A stretch of 20,108 nucleotides of DNA. Source: a virus. The stretch spans positions 1-20,108 of the IMG/VR virus record IMGVR_UViG_3300020207_001472; one strand, given 5' to 3'. The notes below the pieces were generated by a model. It worked only from the letters and a program-made list of their open reading frames with translations, was not told where the DNA came from and ran no database searches. This document shows, piece after piece, positions 1-7,851 of the stretch. Each line of letters begins with the position of its first letter. The first letter of the stretch is position 1. A program made the position numbers and the translations under genes.

Positions 1-28
1 ACGGCATCTCGTCGTTCTTTCTACTCAT
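1..28 (-). CDS. Start of an unidentified gene, cut by the window edge
   Basis: An ATG at 28 opens a frame (MSRKNDEMP) that runs off the left end of the window. It lies 8 bases beyond the stop of the DUF454 gene, in the same direction, which fits the tight packing of this operon. No clear Shine-Dalgarno sequence precedes it, and nine residues cannot identify a family. It is a candidate only. Confidence 0.3.
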
Positions 29-36
29 AAATCTAT

Positions 37-453
37 TTATCTAAATAATCCAATTTTCTTACCGTCTTTTATTCTTTGGTCATATTCTTCTGGGCTTGAA
101 GGATACTGCCAACCCCACCAGGCACCAAATGCCATGAAGGAACCAGAATAAAGGACTGCTTTCCAATTTCCTGTAAATACAATCATTAAGATTAAAGCTA
201 ATGCCATAAATCCTAACATTCCATATTTTGCCTTTAAAGGAAATACTTTCTTTGTTTCCCAGTTTGTTAAAAATGGTCCAAAGATTTTGTGGCCATATAA
301 CCACTTGTGCATACGCTCAGAGCTTCTTGCGAAACAATAAGCGGAGAATACAGCCGGAATACTAAAAGGTATACCAGGCATTATAACACCTATGTATGCA
401 ATTCCTAATAATACAAATCCTGCCGCCATCCATAATAATTTTTTTAAGTTCAT
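37..453 (-). CDS. DUF454 (YbaN-like) inner-membrane protein
   Basis: A 138-aa small membrane protein. The N-terminal half has the DUF454/YbaN pattern: a first helix at about residues 7-25, then PGIPFSIPAVFSAYCFARSS (residues 26-45), then a conserved R-M-H-K-W-L and H-K-x-F-G-P stretch at about 47-60. Two more hydrophobic helices lie at about 78-94 and 99-115, and the tail is charged. The family is widespread in proteobacteria and its biochemical function is not established. Its ATG at 453 overlaps the stop of the preceding membrane-protein gene by 4 bases (ATGA), so it is probably translated by coupling. It ends a run of four genes coupled this way, after 5-aminolevulinate synthase and alternative oxidase. 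A role in the membrane linked to heme or respiration is a guess from position only. The family call is fairly sure. Confidence 0.82.
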   Translation of the reverse strand: MNLKKLLWMAAGFVLLGIAYIGVIMPGIPFSIPAVFSAYCFARSSERMHKWLYGHKIFGPFLTNWETKKVFPLKAKYGMLGFMALALILMIVFTGNWKAVLYSGSFMAFGAWWGWQYPSSPEEYDQRIKDGKKIGLFR

Positions 454-1274
454 ATTGGTCTTCTGTTTATAGTTGTAGTTAATCCACTACGTTGTTCTTC
501 AACTTCCATGTTCATAATTTGTTTTTCATCAACAAGAGGTTTCGTAGGGCGTTCACGGTCTCTTTTGAATGCTGCGGTTGATACAATCAACAACATAATC
601 GCAAGAGGGTCAAATACAAAGATGATAGTTAAGATAACCCAACGAACAGCATTGTCATACATAGACTCTGCTTCTTCACCGTATATCATATCAGCAATAT
701 ATTTTACAGGACCTAGTTCAGCTTCTTGTTCTAATTGTAATCGCTGAATAGGCATCTTCTGTTCATTTAATTCTACAATCTCTGCTACTAAAACATCAAT
801 TGCTTCATTGATTTCATTTCTCTCTGTGGTCTGAACTCTGTTGACATAATTACGATCTTCAGGTTTACTTGTTTGTAAAACATAATCTAAGTTTTCCAAT
901 CTTCCTGTGAGATTGTCTAATTGTAATTGTTTACCGTCTAATCTTTTATCAACAATACTTGCTTCGAGTGAATAAGTATCTCCAGTCACCGCGCTGTCAA
1001 TATGAGCTTTAGATAAGAAACCAAATATTCCCATACTTGTAATTAACATAAGTACCACGACAGCGGTGGTGAAATATGCTCGGACCAAATTATTGATTCT
1101 GTCCCATTCATAATGGAGCCAGGCTGCAGATACAACTTTACCAAATTCTAATATACTTGCCATGAAAGCAATTGATAAAGCAGCACCACTGAATATTGTC
1201 ATCAGTCCTATAATACTAAAATACGCAGCTGTTCCTGCGAGTGATAATGATGTAAATAGTGTTAACCATTTCAT
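450..1274 (-). CDS. Phage membrane protein, four helices with a coiled-coil loop
   Basis: A 274-aa protein whose function I do not recognise, although similar proteins recur in marine T4-like phages. Hydrophobic helices lie at about residues 3-25, 28-50, 64-85 and 210-235. Between helices 3 and 4 is a long charged segment (about 95-190), rich in Leu, Glu and Gln and likely coiled coil. The last helix contains FDPLAIMLLIV, and the cytosolic-looking tail is charged. I chose the ATG at 1274 over the TTG 15 bases upstream because GGAGG sits 8 bases before the ATG. The ATG also forms an ATGA overlap with the alternative oxidase stop. The downstream DUF454 gene is joined in the same way. The layout of short helices plus a long coiled loop could suit a membrane scaffold or sensor, but nothing shows catalysis. 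Confidence 0.8.
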   Translation of the reverse strand: MKWLTLFTSLSLAGTAAYFSIIGLMTIFSGAALSIAFMASILEFGKVVSAAWLHYEWDRINNLVRAYFTTAVVVLMLITSMGIFGFLSKAHIDSAVTGDTYSLEASIVDKRLDGKQLQLDNLTGRLENLDYVLQTSKPEDRNYVNRVQTTERNEINEAIDVLVAEIVELNEQKMPIQRLQLEQEAELGPVKYIADMIYGEEAESMYDNAVRWVILTIIFVFDPLAIMLLIVSTAAFKRDRERPTKPLVDEKQIMNMEVEEQRSGLTTTINRRPI

Positions 1275-1834
1275 TGTGAGTACCTCCAATTCACATCACT
1301 GTGTTTTTGTTCGTCTGCACGGACATGTAATATCATATCTCTTAAAGTTGCGTCATTGTCCATTGTATAATAATTTATTGCTAATCTCGGTGCAGGCGGA
1401 TTAGGTAATATTCCTTTGTCTATTAATTTTATATATTCCGTATAACTCTTAACTGCTTCTTCCTCAAAGTAATGTACCATACGATGAGCGGTCTTTGGAA
1501 AGAATACATACATTAGGAAATAAAAATTCCAAAAGATACCTTGAGCTGCTAATATTAATAGCCTTTCAAATAAATTTGGTTTCGCGATTTCAATAAAGAA
1601 CATTAAATGCATTCTTTCGTTTTCAGCTTCTTCAAGCAATTCGCGAATCATTGGTCCATATCCTGTTTTCATTTGTCTTAAACTTCTCAAATGAACCCAC
1701 ATACCTGCGACCATACCTGGGACACCTGCTATAGTTTCTAGAACTACTGCTCTATGTCCATATCTTTTAGCAAAGAATGTATCGGCAAAGAACCGAAAAA
1801 ACTTTGTCATACTTCTTGCTACGGTATCCTTCAT
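1271..1834 (-). CDS. aox: Alternative oxidase (ubiquinol:oxygen oxidoreductase)
   Basis: A 187-aa non-heme diiron oxidase that passes electrons from ubiquinol to oxygen without proton pumping, bypassing heme-containing bc1 and terminal oxidases. All diiron ligands are visible: E33 in [12 protein letters not shown]73 and H76 in ENERMH, one of E124-E126 in [14 protein letters not shown], and E175 and H178 in [11 protein letters not shown]. The family-typical [10 protein letters not shown] and the conserved tyrosine near residue 131 are present. The two hydrophobic stretches (about 34-48 and 91-112) suit an interfacial membrane protein. It is shorter at the N terminus than mitochondrial enzymes but keeps the whole catalytic four-helix core. 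Its start forms an ATGA overlap with the 5-aminolevulinate synthase stop, and the nearest GGAG is about 15 bases upstream, so coupled translation is likely. Related plastoquinol oxidases (PTOX) are known in cyanophages. This copy sits beside a heme-pathway gene instead of photosynthesis genes. Confidence 0.93.
   Translation of the reverse strand: MKDTVARSMTKFFRFFADTFFAKRYGHRAVVLETIAGVPGMVAGMWVHLRSLRQMKTGYGPMIRELLEEAENERMHLMFFIEIAKPNLFERLLILAAQGIFWNFYFLMYVFFPKTAHRMVHYFEEEAVKSYTEYIKLIDKGILPNPPAPRLAINYYTMDNDATLRDMILHVRADEQKHSDVNWRYSQ
1283..1287 (-). promoter_or_regulatory. Ribosome binding site that fixes the start at 1274
   Basis: GGAGG on the minus strand lies 8 bases before the ATG at 1274 and inside the last codons of the alternative oxidase gene. 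It argues against the longer TTG-initiated reading frame beginning at 1289, which would place this GGAGG inside the coding region. Confidence 0.75.
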
Positions 1835-3033
1835 TCGTATTCTTTAAACGTCTCCTTCAACGCAATTACTAAATCGTCCATCATACCATTGGTGTGTAAT
1901 GGAGTTGGTGTAATTCTAAGCCGCTCTGTACCCACATCGACTGTTGGATAATTAATTGGCTGAATATAAATTCCATACTCATTTAATAACCTATCTGACA
2001 TTACTTTACATTTCTTTGCATCTCGTACCATTACAGGTAAGATATGAGTACACGCTTTATCATGTATCTCAATATTATTTTCAATCAACAAAGATTTTAA
2101 TGTTGCTGCTCGTTCTTGATGTTGTTCTCTAAGTTCGTTGTGTTCTTTTAACCATCTTATTGAAGCAATTGCTCCTGCGCACATAACAGGACTTAAAGAA
2201 GTTGTAAAAATAAATCCTGAGGCTACGGAGCGAATGGCATCGAGAACAATACTATCACCAGCAATATAACCACCGTGACAACCAAACGCCTTTCCAAGTG
2301 TTCCATTTATAATATCTACTCTATCAGAGAGTCCTAACTTTTCGCAGTACCCAGCTCCTGTGTCACCATAAAGTCCTACTGCATGAACTTCATCAATATA
2401 TGTCATTGCTCCATAAGCATCAGCAAGATCACATATTTGTTCGATTGGTGCAACATCTCCATCCATACTATATACGCTTTCAAATACAACACATGGAACT
2501 TGATTATTCATTTTAGCTGTTTGTAAGGCAAGCTCAAGTTCGTCCATGTTATTGTGTTCCCAAATAATCTTATCAGCTCTTGAATGTTTAATACCCATAA
2601 TCATAGAAGCATGATTTTTATTGTCGGATATAAAACAGATATTTGGTATAATACGGCTCAGTGCAATTAACGTCCACTCATTAGCAACATATGCTGATGT
2701 AAATAATAAACCTTTTTCTTTTTTGTGGAGTTTTGCTAATGTTCTTTCAAGAGTGACATGATAATGAGAGGTACCGCCAATATTACGTGTACCTCCACTA
2801 CCACTTCCTGTTTTTTCAAGTGCAGTTGCCATCGCATCGATGACATACTTGTTTTGTCCTTGACATAGGTAATCGTTAGAACACCAATTCACAATTGTCT
2901 TTGGTGAATACTTTGAATACCATGTTGCTTTAGGAAAGTTTCCCCTCTCCCTTACAATATCATTAAAGACTCTATATCGACCATCGTCTTTAAGTGAGTC
3001 AATTAAATCTTGAAAGATTTGTTTGTTTATCAT
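1831..3033 (-). CDS. hemA: 5-aminolevulinate synthase (Shemin pathway)
   Basis: A 400-aa pyridoxal-phosphate enzyme that condenses glycine with succinyl-CoA to make 5-aminolevulinate, the first committed step of tetrapyrrole (heme, corrin) synthesis by the C4 route. The length matches alphaproteobacterial enzymes. Visible features are SNDYLCQGQ (52-60), the glycine-rich [17 protein letters not shown] (76-92), H141 for cofactor stacking, D214 and H217 in YIDEVHAVG, the Schiff-base lysine K248 in GTLGKAFG, and ERLRITPTP near residues 370-378. The sequence TRNIGGT favours this enzyme over the related 2-amino-3-ketobutyrate CoA ligase and 8-amino-7-oxononanoate synthase. The start has AAGG 7 bases upstream, overlapping the NrdB stop codon. 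It is the first of four genes joined by ATGA overlaps. Phage copies of this gene have been reported from aquatic sequences as I recall, and they point to alphaproteobacterial hosts. No active-site residue appears lost. Confidence 0.93.
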   Translation of the reverse strand: MINKQIFQDLIDSLKDDGRYRVFNDIVRERGNFPKATWYSKYSPKTIVNWCSNDYLCQGQNKYVIDAMATALEKTGSGSGGTRNIGGTSHYHVTLERTLAKLHKKEKGLLFTSAYVANEWTLIALSRIIPNICFISDNKNHASMIMGIKHSRADKIIWEHNNMDELELALQTAKMNNQVPCVVFESVYSMDGDVAPIEQICDLADAYGAMTYIDEVHAVGLYGDTGAGYCEKLGLSDRVDIINGTLGKAFGCHGGYIAGDSIVLDAIRSVASGFIFTTSLSPVMCAGAIASIRWLKEHNELREQHQERAATLKSLLIENNIEIHDKACTHILPVMVRDAKKCKVMSDRLLNEYGIYIQPINYPTVDVGTERLRITPTPLHTNGMMDDLVIALKETFKEYE

Positions 3034-3042
3034 ATCTACGCC

Positions 3043-4251
3043 TTAAGCTGCGTAGGCATCATCCCATTTTCCGGATAAACCAGCAACTTCATATTCCGTC
3101 ACACGGTTTTCAAAGAAGTTTGTATGGTCGGCACCATTCAGTACCCATTCTAACCAAGGTAATGGATTTTCTTTTACCTTGAAATTAGTTTTCATGCCTA
3201 ACTGAAGTAATCTTCTATCTGTTATATATCTTATATATTCTTTTACTTCGGATTTATCCAGACCTTCAATAGTACCTAACTCGTAAGCAAGGTCAATGAA
3301 CTTGTCTTCAAGGTCAACAATATCTTTTGACATTTCATAAATTTCGCGTTTGAAATCGTTGTCCACGACACGAGAATGTTCTTTTACAAATGCTTTGAAT
3401 AATTTAGAATTACCTTCAACGTGAATAGACTCGTCTCGTATACTCCACTCAACTACTTTACCCATACCTTTCATTTTACCGAAACGTTGAAAGTTAAGTA
3501 ACATAACGAAAGAAGCAAAGAGAGCAACACCTTCGTTAAATACAGATTTTGCTAAAGACAGACCAAGACCACGTAAAGTGTTTGTATCTGCTTGTCTCAT
3601 ATAATCAATCTTGTCTGCCATTTCAGAATACTCTAGGAATGCGTGGTATTCAGAATCAGGTAAACCTAAAGTTTCGTTTAACAATGCATACGCTCTTTGG
3701 TGAATACCTTCTCGAGCAGCAAACGAACCTAACATATTACGGACTTCGTTATTTTTAAACTTTGGAATAAATTGGTCATAATAGTTTTGACCTACAGCAA
3801 CATCAGACTGAGTAAACAATCTTAAGATGTTTGTAATATATTCTTTTTCAATCGGAGTGATCTTACCACCTTTCCAATCAGCTACATCTTCAGACAAGTC
3901 AAGTTCATCTTCAATCCAATGAGCTTTTTCATGTCTTGTTGTAATTTCAACAGCCCAAGGATAATGAAACGGTTTATATGTTTCAGAGAATTCCAATAAG
4001 CCACCTTGTTTCTTTACAAGTTTATCAGAGATTGCCATCAAATCATTATAGGTACCGATATGTTCATCGTTAATCCAAATCTGAGGTACAGATTTAACGG
4101 CTTTACCATTACTATGTTTTTGATAAAAAGCTAATCTTTGTTCTTCATCATCTAATAACACTTGAGTATAACCAAATCCATGTTGTGTAAACCATGCTTT
4201 TGCCTTTTCACAAAAAGGGCAATTTGATTTGGTATAAATTAGTACTTCCAT
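3043..4251 (-). CDS. nrdB: Glutaredoxin fused to class I ribonucleotide reductase beta subunit
   Basis: A 402-aa fusion. Residues 1 to about 80 are a glutaredoxin, with the dithiol site CPFC (C11, C14) and the cis-proline stretch KSVPQIWIN near 53-61. From about residue 100 on it is the NrdB diiron subunit. Ligands matching the E. coli set are D150 (FTQSD), E181 and H184 (EGIH), E240 (FNEG), and E274 and H277 (RDESIH). Y188, four residues after the histidine, is the expected radical tyrosine. The enzyme and NrdA reduce ribonucleotides to deoxyribonucleotides, and the attached glutaredoxin could re-reduce NrdA directly. The start is the ATG at 4251: AGGA precedes it by 6 bases and the glutaredoxin fold begins there. 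A longer frame to 4353 would overlap nrdA. The gap to nrdA is 19 bases. The fusion replaces the separate glutaredoxin found in most T4-like phages. Confidence 0.94.
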   Translation of the reverse strand: MEVLIYTKSNCPFCEKAKAWFTQHGFGYTQVLLDDEEQRLAFYQKHSNGKAVKSVPQIWINDEHIGTYNDLMAISDKLVKKQGGLLEFSETYKPFHYPWAVEITTRHEKAHWIEDELDLSEDVADWKGGKITPIEKEYITNILRLFTQSDVAVGQNYYDQFIPKFKNNEVRNMLGSFAAREGIHQRAYALLNETLGLPDSEYHAFLEYSEMADKIDYMRQADTNTLRGLGLSLAKSVFNEGVALFASFVMLLNFQRFGKMKGMGKVVEWSIRDESIHVEGNSKLFKAFVKEHSRVVDNDFKREIYEMSKDIVDLEDKFIDLAYELGTIEGLDKSEVKEYIRYITDRRLLQLGMKTNFKVKENPLPWLEWVLNGADHTNFFENRVTEYEVAGLSGKWDDAYAA

Positions 4252-4257
4252 TTTCTT

Positions 4258-4261
4258 TCCT
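4258..4261 (-). promoter_or_regulatory. Ribosome binding site that fixes the nrdB start
   Basis: AGGA on the minus strand lies 6 bases before the ATG at 4251, in the short gap after the nrdA stop. It supports translation from the first residue of the glutaredoxin domain. The 34-residue extension encoded over the end of nrdA is therefore unlikely to be used. Confidence 0.65.
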
Positions 4262-4270
4262 GTTTTTCTA

Positions 4271-6061
4271 TCATCCTTCGCAGGCGATGCACTCATCTTG
4301 TTGTTCCTCCGAGCCGTTGCTGAACTTAATTGAGTCTGGGTTAATAATATCATCTAACTTTTCACGTTCGATTTTTTGCGATACATTCTCTGCACGGTTA
4401 GATGTTTCTGTTCTTAAATAATATAGTCCTTTACATCCTTGTTTCCAAGCTTGGTAATGTACTTGATGTAAGGTTCTTTTATCAGCTCCAGCAGGGAAGA
4501 AGATATTTAGCGACTGACCTTGACATAGGTACTTTTGTCTTTCTCCTGCTAATCGTATAAGAGCTAACTGATTAATTTCAATTGCTGTTTGGAATACCTC
4601 TTTCACATGGTCATGTAAAAAATCTAGGTGTTGCACTGAACCACCGTTTGTAATAATCGTTGACCATACCTCTTCGGTATTCTTTCCAATTTTTTCCAAT
4701 TCTGCTTCGAGATATGGATTTTTATTTAGGTGAGATCCCACCCTTGTTCTAGAAGTAAATGCATTTGCTTTCCAAGGTTCAATACTTGGACTTGTATTTA
4801 CAATCATAGAACTATTTGCGTTTGGAGCAATAGCTAACATATGAGCGTTACGACGACCTGTTCCTTTCATATCAGGAGCTTCACCTCGACGCTTACCCAT
4901 TTCTAAAGTAGCTGCTAATGCTTCATCTTTAATATGTTTAAATATTGCTTCATTAATACCAACAGCCTGTTCGCAGTCAAATGGTACTGAATGCTTTTGT
5001 AGATACGAATGAAAACCCATCGCACCTAAACCTAATGATCTTTCTTGTTGTGCTGAATATCTTGCTTTGCTAATTTCGTCGCCTGCATGGTCAATAAAGA
5101 ACTGTAATACGTTATCTAAAAATACAGTTAAGTCTTTGACCATCGGAGTGCCAACCCATTCGTCATACTTTTCAAGGTTAACCGATGATAAACAACATAC
5201 TGCTGTTCTATCTTCAGAGGTCACTAAATGAATTTCATTACATAGGTTAGACCCCTTAATTGTTAAACCCTTTGCCTTTTGTGCATCAGGTAAAGCACGG
5301 TTTGCTGTATCAATAAAGTTAAGATACGGTTCACCTGTTCTATAACGTGTTTCTAAAATCAACTCCCATAGTTTACGAGCTGACATTGTATCACGGACTG
5401 ATTTGTCATTTGGGTCTAATAAGTTCCAATCAGAACCTGACTCAACCGCTTCCATAAATTTGTCTGTAATATTCACTGCGTGGTGTAAATTTAAATTCTT
5501 ACGGTTTACATCACCTGTAGGAATACGCATATTAATAAATTCTACAATGTCAGGATGGTCAACATCCATATATGCAGCATAAGAACCTTTTCTTGTTCTT
5601 CCTTGACGGTAAGCAACCATATCAGCATCAACAGTATGTAAGAACGGCATAGGTCCTGGAGCTTTCTTTGATACAGCACGAATATCAGACCAATGACCAC
5701 CTACTCCACCACCTTTAACAGATAGCCACCTAAGTTCTGCGGTATGGTCTATAAGACCGTCTAATGTGTCTGGAACATAAGTAAGAAAGCAGCTGATTGG
5801 TAATGCTTTAATTGGTTCTCCTTTAATTGGGGCATTTGATAAGACAGGAGATGCATACATAAACCAGCCTTTTGAAACGTAATCATAAATTCTCTGTGCA
5901 AGTTTTAAATTACCATTACAAAAAGCAACTGCTGCTCGAGCATATGCCATCTGAGGTGACCTTTCATCGTCACGACAATAGTAATCTTTTAACAATTTAA
6001 ATGATTGTTCAGAAAGATCCTTATCTCTCTTTGTTTCAATTTCAATACCTAAGTGCTGCAT
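4271..6061 (-). CDS. nrdA: Class I ribonucleotide reductase alpha subunit
   Basis: A 596-aa catalytic subunit. The active-site set is complete: C91 (LPISCF) and C289 (AVCCL) for the redox pair, N272, C274 and E276 in SNLCNEI for radical chemistry, and Y547-Y548 (LYYLRT) for radical transfer. The C-terminal tail carries a closely spaced CIAC pair (C591, C594), which would shuttle reducing power from glutaredoxin. It is much shorter than E. coli NrdA because the N-terminal ATP-cone allosteric domain is missing: the protein starts almost directly with the helical region. That predicts a lack of dATP feedback inhibition, useful to a phage that needs high dNTP pools. Its Shine-Dalgarno (TAAGGAG) overlaps the thyX stop codon, with 5 bases to the ATG. 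It sits between thyX and nrdB in one operon. Confidence 0.95.
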   Translation of the reverse strand: MQHLGIEIETKRDKDLSEQSFKLLKDYYCRDDERSPQMAYARAAVAFCNGNLKLAQRIYDYVSKGWFMYASPVLSNAPIKGEPIKALPISCFLTYVPDTLDGLIDHTAELRWLSVKGGGVGGHWSDIRAVSKKAPGPMPFLHTVDADMVAYRQGRTRKGSYAAYMDVDHPDIVEFINMRIPTGDVNRKNLNLHHAVNITDKFMEAVESGSDWNLLDPNDKSVRDTMSARKLWELILETRYRTGEPYLNFIDTANRALPDAQKAKGLTIKGSNLCNEIHLVTSEDRTAVCCLSSVNLEKYDEWVGTPMVKDLTVFLDNVLQFFIDHAGDEISKARYSAQQERSLGLGAMGFHSYLQKHSVPFDCEQAVGINEAIFKHIKDEALAATLEMGKRRGEAPDMKGTGRRNAHMLAIAPNANSSMIVNTSPSIEPWKANAFTSRTRVGSHLNKNPYLEAELEKIGKNTEEVWSTIITNGGSVQHLDFLHDHVKEVFQTAIEINQLALIRLAGERQKYLCQGQSLNIFFPAGADKRTLHQVHYQAWKQGCKGLYYLRTETSNRAENVSQKIEREKLDDIINPDSIKFSNGSEEQQDECIACEG

Positions 6062-6070
6062 GTCTTCTCC

Positions 6071-6739
6071 TTATTCTTGTACATATTGTTCTGATAAAGG
6101 AAAGATAGCTGCGATGGCTTCAGCAACAGCTCGTGCAAGTTCAATATGTTCTAATTGTGTTCCATGACCACTGCGAAGTTCGATGTAATGAATCCAACTT
6201 CTTAATGTACCGTTTACATACAGACGAGAGACGGTATTTCCTTCAGGTAAAACTGCTCTTGCTTGCTCTTTCGCAATTCCTTTATCAATTGCCCATTTAT
6301 ATAATTCTTTTGCTTGGCGTATAAACGCCATTTGTTTCATTCGCCAATCTTCAGCGATTCTTCTTTCTTGTTCGTTATCTCTATCAATATCAATAGAATT
6401 TTGACGATTCTTTGGATCTTGTAATCTTGCTTCTCTTGCGACAAATTCTAAATCATCAACCGGGTCGGCATATCTTTGACTGAATTCCTGAAAAGAAAAA
6501 GAACGATGTCTCAATAATTGTCGAGCAATATCTCGTGTCGTTTCAATTTCTAAACAAGCACTCACCATTTCAAATGGAGACCAATGCTTATGTTTAGCAA
6601 GGTACTTCAAAAGTTTTTCCGATGTCTCTTTATTATTTTGGTTTGATGGATTACTCACTCTTGCGCAGTAAGCAATTAAGTCCTGAGCTGATTCGTTGTA
6701 CTCAGGGGATTGACTATAACTAATCAAATTAACCTTCAT
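6071..6739 (-). CDS. thyX: Flavin-dependent thymidylate synthase
   Basis: A 222-aa ThyX that methylates dUMP to dTMP using methylene-tetrahydrofolate and NADPH with FAD. The diagnostic RHRx7S motif is intact at residues 77-87 (RHRSFSFQEFS), followed by QRY. The substrate-binding region near 164-186 has LPEGNTVSRLYVNGTLRSW, with the arginine expected to contact dUMP. The length is typical. The gene starts 3 bases after the primase stop, and the Shine-Dalgarno AAAGGA lies in the last primase codons. Unlike ThyA it does not release dihydrofolate, so the phage need not carry its own dihydrofolate reductase. Placement directly before nrdA fits a deoxynucleotide supply operon. Confidence 0.95.
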   Translation of the reverse strand: MKVNLISYSQSPEYNESAQDLIAYCARVSNPSNQNNKETSEKLLKYLAKHKHWSPFEMVSACLEIETTRDIARQLLRHRSFSFQEFSQRYADPVDDLEFVAREARLQDPKNRQNSIDIDRDNEQERRIAEDWRMKQMAFIRQAKELYKWAIDKGIAKEQARAVLPEGNTVSRLYVNGTLRSWIHYIELRSGHGTQLEHIELARAVAEAIAAIFPLSEQYVQE

Positions 6740-6742
6740 TAT

Positions 6743-7765
6743 CTATGTCCTTTTCCATTGTTGAAATTTCAATTTAGCCTCTAAACCTTTATAAGTAATT
6801 GTTCTCATTAAACTCTCTACACATTTTATATTACCGCTAAGAACCATTTCATTGATGTCCTTCCCAGGTATATCGTTTGGCCATATTACAATCTGATGAC
6901 CCATGTCAATAATTTTTTCCATACGCTTATGAATCTCGCGATTACGAGGTTCAGCGTCAAACACAAAGACGGCATTCCCTACATGGTCAAGTGCATTCGT
7001 ATTGCCATCGGCTCCTGCCATCGCAACAGCGTTTGATAAAAACATACTATCCAACGCACCTTCGACCACGTAATACTTTTCTTTAAAGTTTACTTTGTCG
7101 AGTCCAAATATTTTAGGTACTTCATCAAACATGATGGTAATATACCTAAGGCCCTCAGGGTCAAACCCTCGAGCTGAGACTCCGAAACATTTTCGGTCTT
7201 TGTCTAAAAAAGGAATAACTAAGCGAGGCTCGTCTTTCTTTACGTTCTCGAACTTATTTGGAATGATTCCGTTAATCCATTCTTTAAATCTTGGTGCGAA
7301 ATAAAGACGGTAATGATGCTTAGAAGGAATACTCCTTTTATCTATATATTTCTTTACTGGGTGATTATGTGGGAGCTGACTGATTTTTTTTAAGTTTTTT
7401 AAGACATCACTGTGAGAGAATTTTGGTTGCTCAAATTTAGTATCATCTAGAGTTGATGTTTCTGTTTTTGGAGCATTGTTTGCATTGTTGATAAATTTCT
7501 CTGCGACATAATCATTGTAGGAAATGGGGTCGACTGCTCTAAGAAAGTTGGAAAAGGAATGACTTTCACCGCAGTTATGACAGTAAAAGTAAAAGTTGTT
7601 TTCTTTCTCAAGCAGCCAACCCCGAGCTTTAGATTTACTTTTCTTTGAGTCACCACAAATGGGACAACGAAAGTTAATCTTGTAAGGGTTACGATTCGTT
7701 ATTTTGTATCTGTCCAGGCGACCAGCCAAATGCTGTGCGTACTGAATATCCACAAAGTCAAGCAT
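6743..7765 (-). CDS. 61: DNA primase, T4 gp61 type
   Basis: A 340-aa primase that makes RNA primers for lagging-strand synthesis, normally with the gp41 helicase (not in this window). An N-terminal zinc-binding domain has CPIC (C34, C37) and CHNC (C62, C65). The TOPRIM core follows: VVEGALDS with E235 and D239, then VFVFDAEP with D270 and E272, then D303 in GKDINEM. The length is close to T4 gp61. The ATG at 7765 has only a weak GGA about 10 bases upstream. The gene is the first after the perfect promoter at 7801-7829 and so opens the DNA-precursor and metabolic operon. The C-terminal 30 residues are basic. Confidence 0.9.
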   Translation of the reverse strand: MLDFVDIQYAQHLAGRLDRYKITNRNPYKINFRCPICGDSKKSKSKARGWLLEKENNFYFYCHNCGESHSFSNFLRAVDPISYNDYVAEKFINNANNAPKTETSTLDDTKFEQPKFSHSDVLKNLKKISQLPHNHPVKKYIDKRSIPSKHHYRLYFAPRFKEWINGIIPNKFENVKKDEPRLVIPFLDKDRKCFGVSARGFDPEGLRYITIMFDEVPKIFGLDKVNFKEKYYVVEGALDSMFLSNAVAMAGADGNTNALDHVGNAVFVFDAEPRNREIHKRMEKIIDMGHQIVIWPNDIPGKDINEMVLSGNIKCVESLMRTITYKGLEAKLKFQQWKRT

Positions 7766-7800
7766 AATATAAAATCCAATTTTTGTTAATCTTTCAGGCT

Positions 7801-7829
7801 ATTATATACTAATATAGGTGAGATGTCAA
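7801..7829 (-). promoter_or_regulatory. Perfect sigma70-type promoter for the replication/metabolism operon
   Basis: On the minus strand a consensus -35 TTGACA (7829 to 7824) and consensus -10 TATAAT (7806 to 7801) are separated by exactly 17 bases. Transcription would start near 7794 and run into the primase gene, about 29 bases before its ATG. Such a full match suggests recognition by the unmodified host RNA polymerase. The -35 element is embedded in CCATTGACAT, a decamer shared with the second promoter at 8385-8413. Confidence 0.85.
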
Positions 7830-7830
7830 T

Positions 7831-7851
7831 GGTTATTTTTGAAAAATAACC
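7831..7851 (-). repeat. Inverted repeat at a gene end, possible weak terminator
   Basis: Two 10-base arms, GGTTATTTTT and AAAAATAACC, flank a single central base. With a realistic loop the RNA stem would be about 8 pairs. It covers the stop codon of the gene at 7833-8363 and stops 1 base before the -35 box of the next promoter. No run of U follows it, so a classical intrinsic terminator is doubtful. It may instead protect the 3' end of the transcript from the upstream promoter. Confidence 0.5.

Noticed and set aside
1275-1289. TTG start five codons upstream of the 274-aa membrane protein
   Set aside because: The GGAGG ribosome site lies within this segment and serves the ATG at 1274.
4252-4353. 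N-terminal extension of the nrdB frame by 34 residues
   Set aside because: It overlaps the end of nrdA by 83 bases, reads as low-similarity sequence, and the ribosome site and glutaredoxin fold both point to the ATG at 4251.
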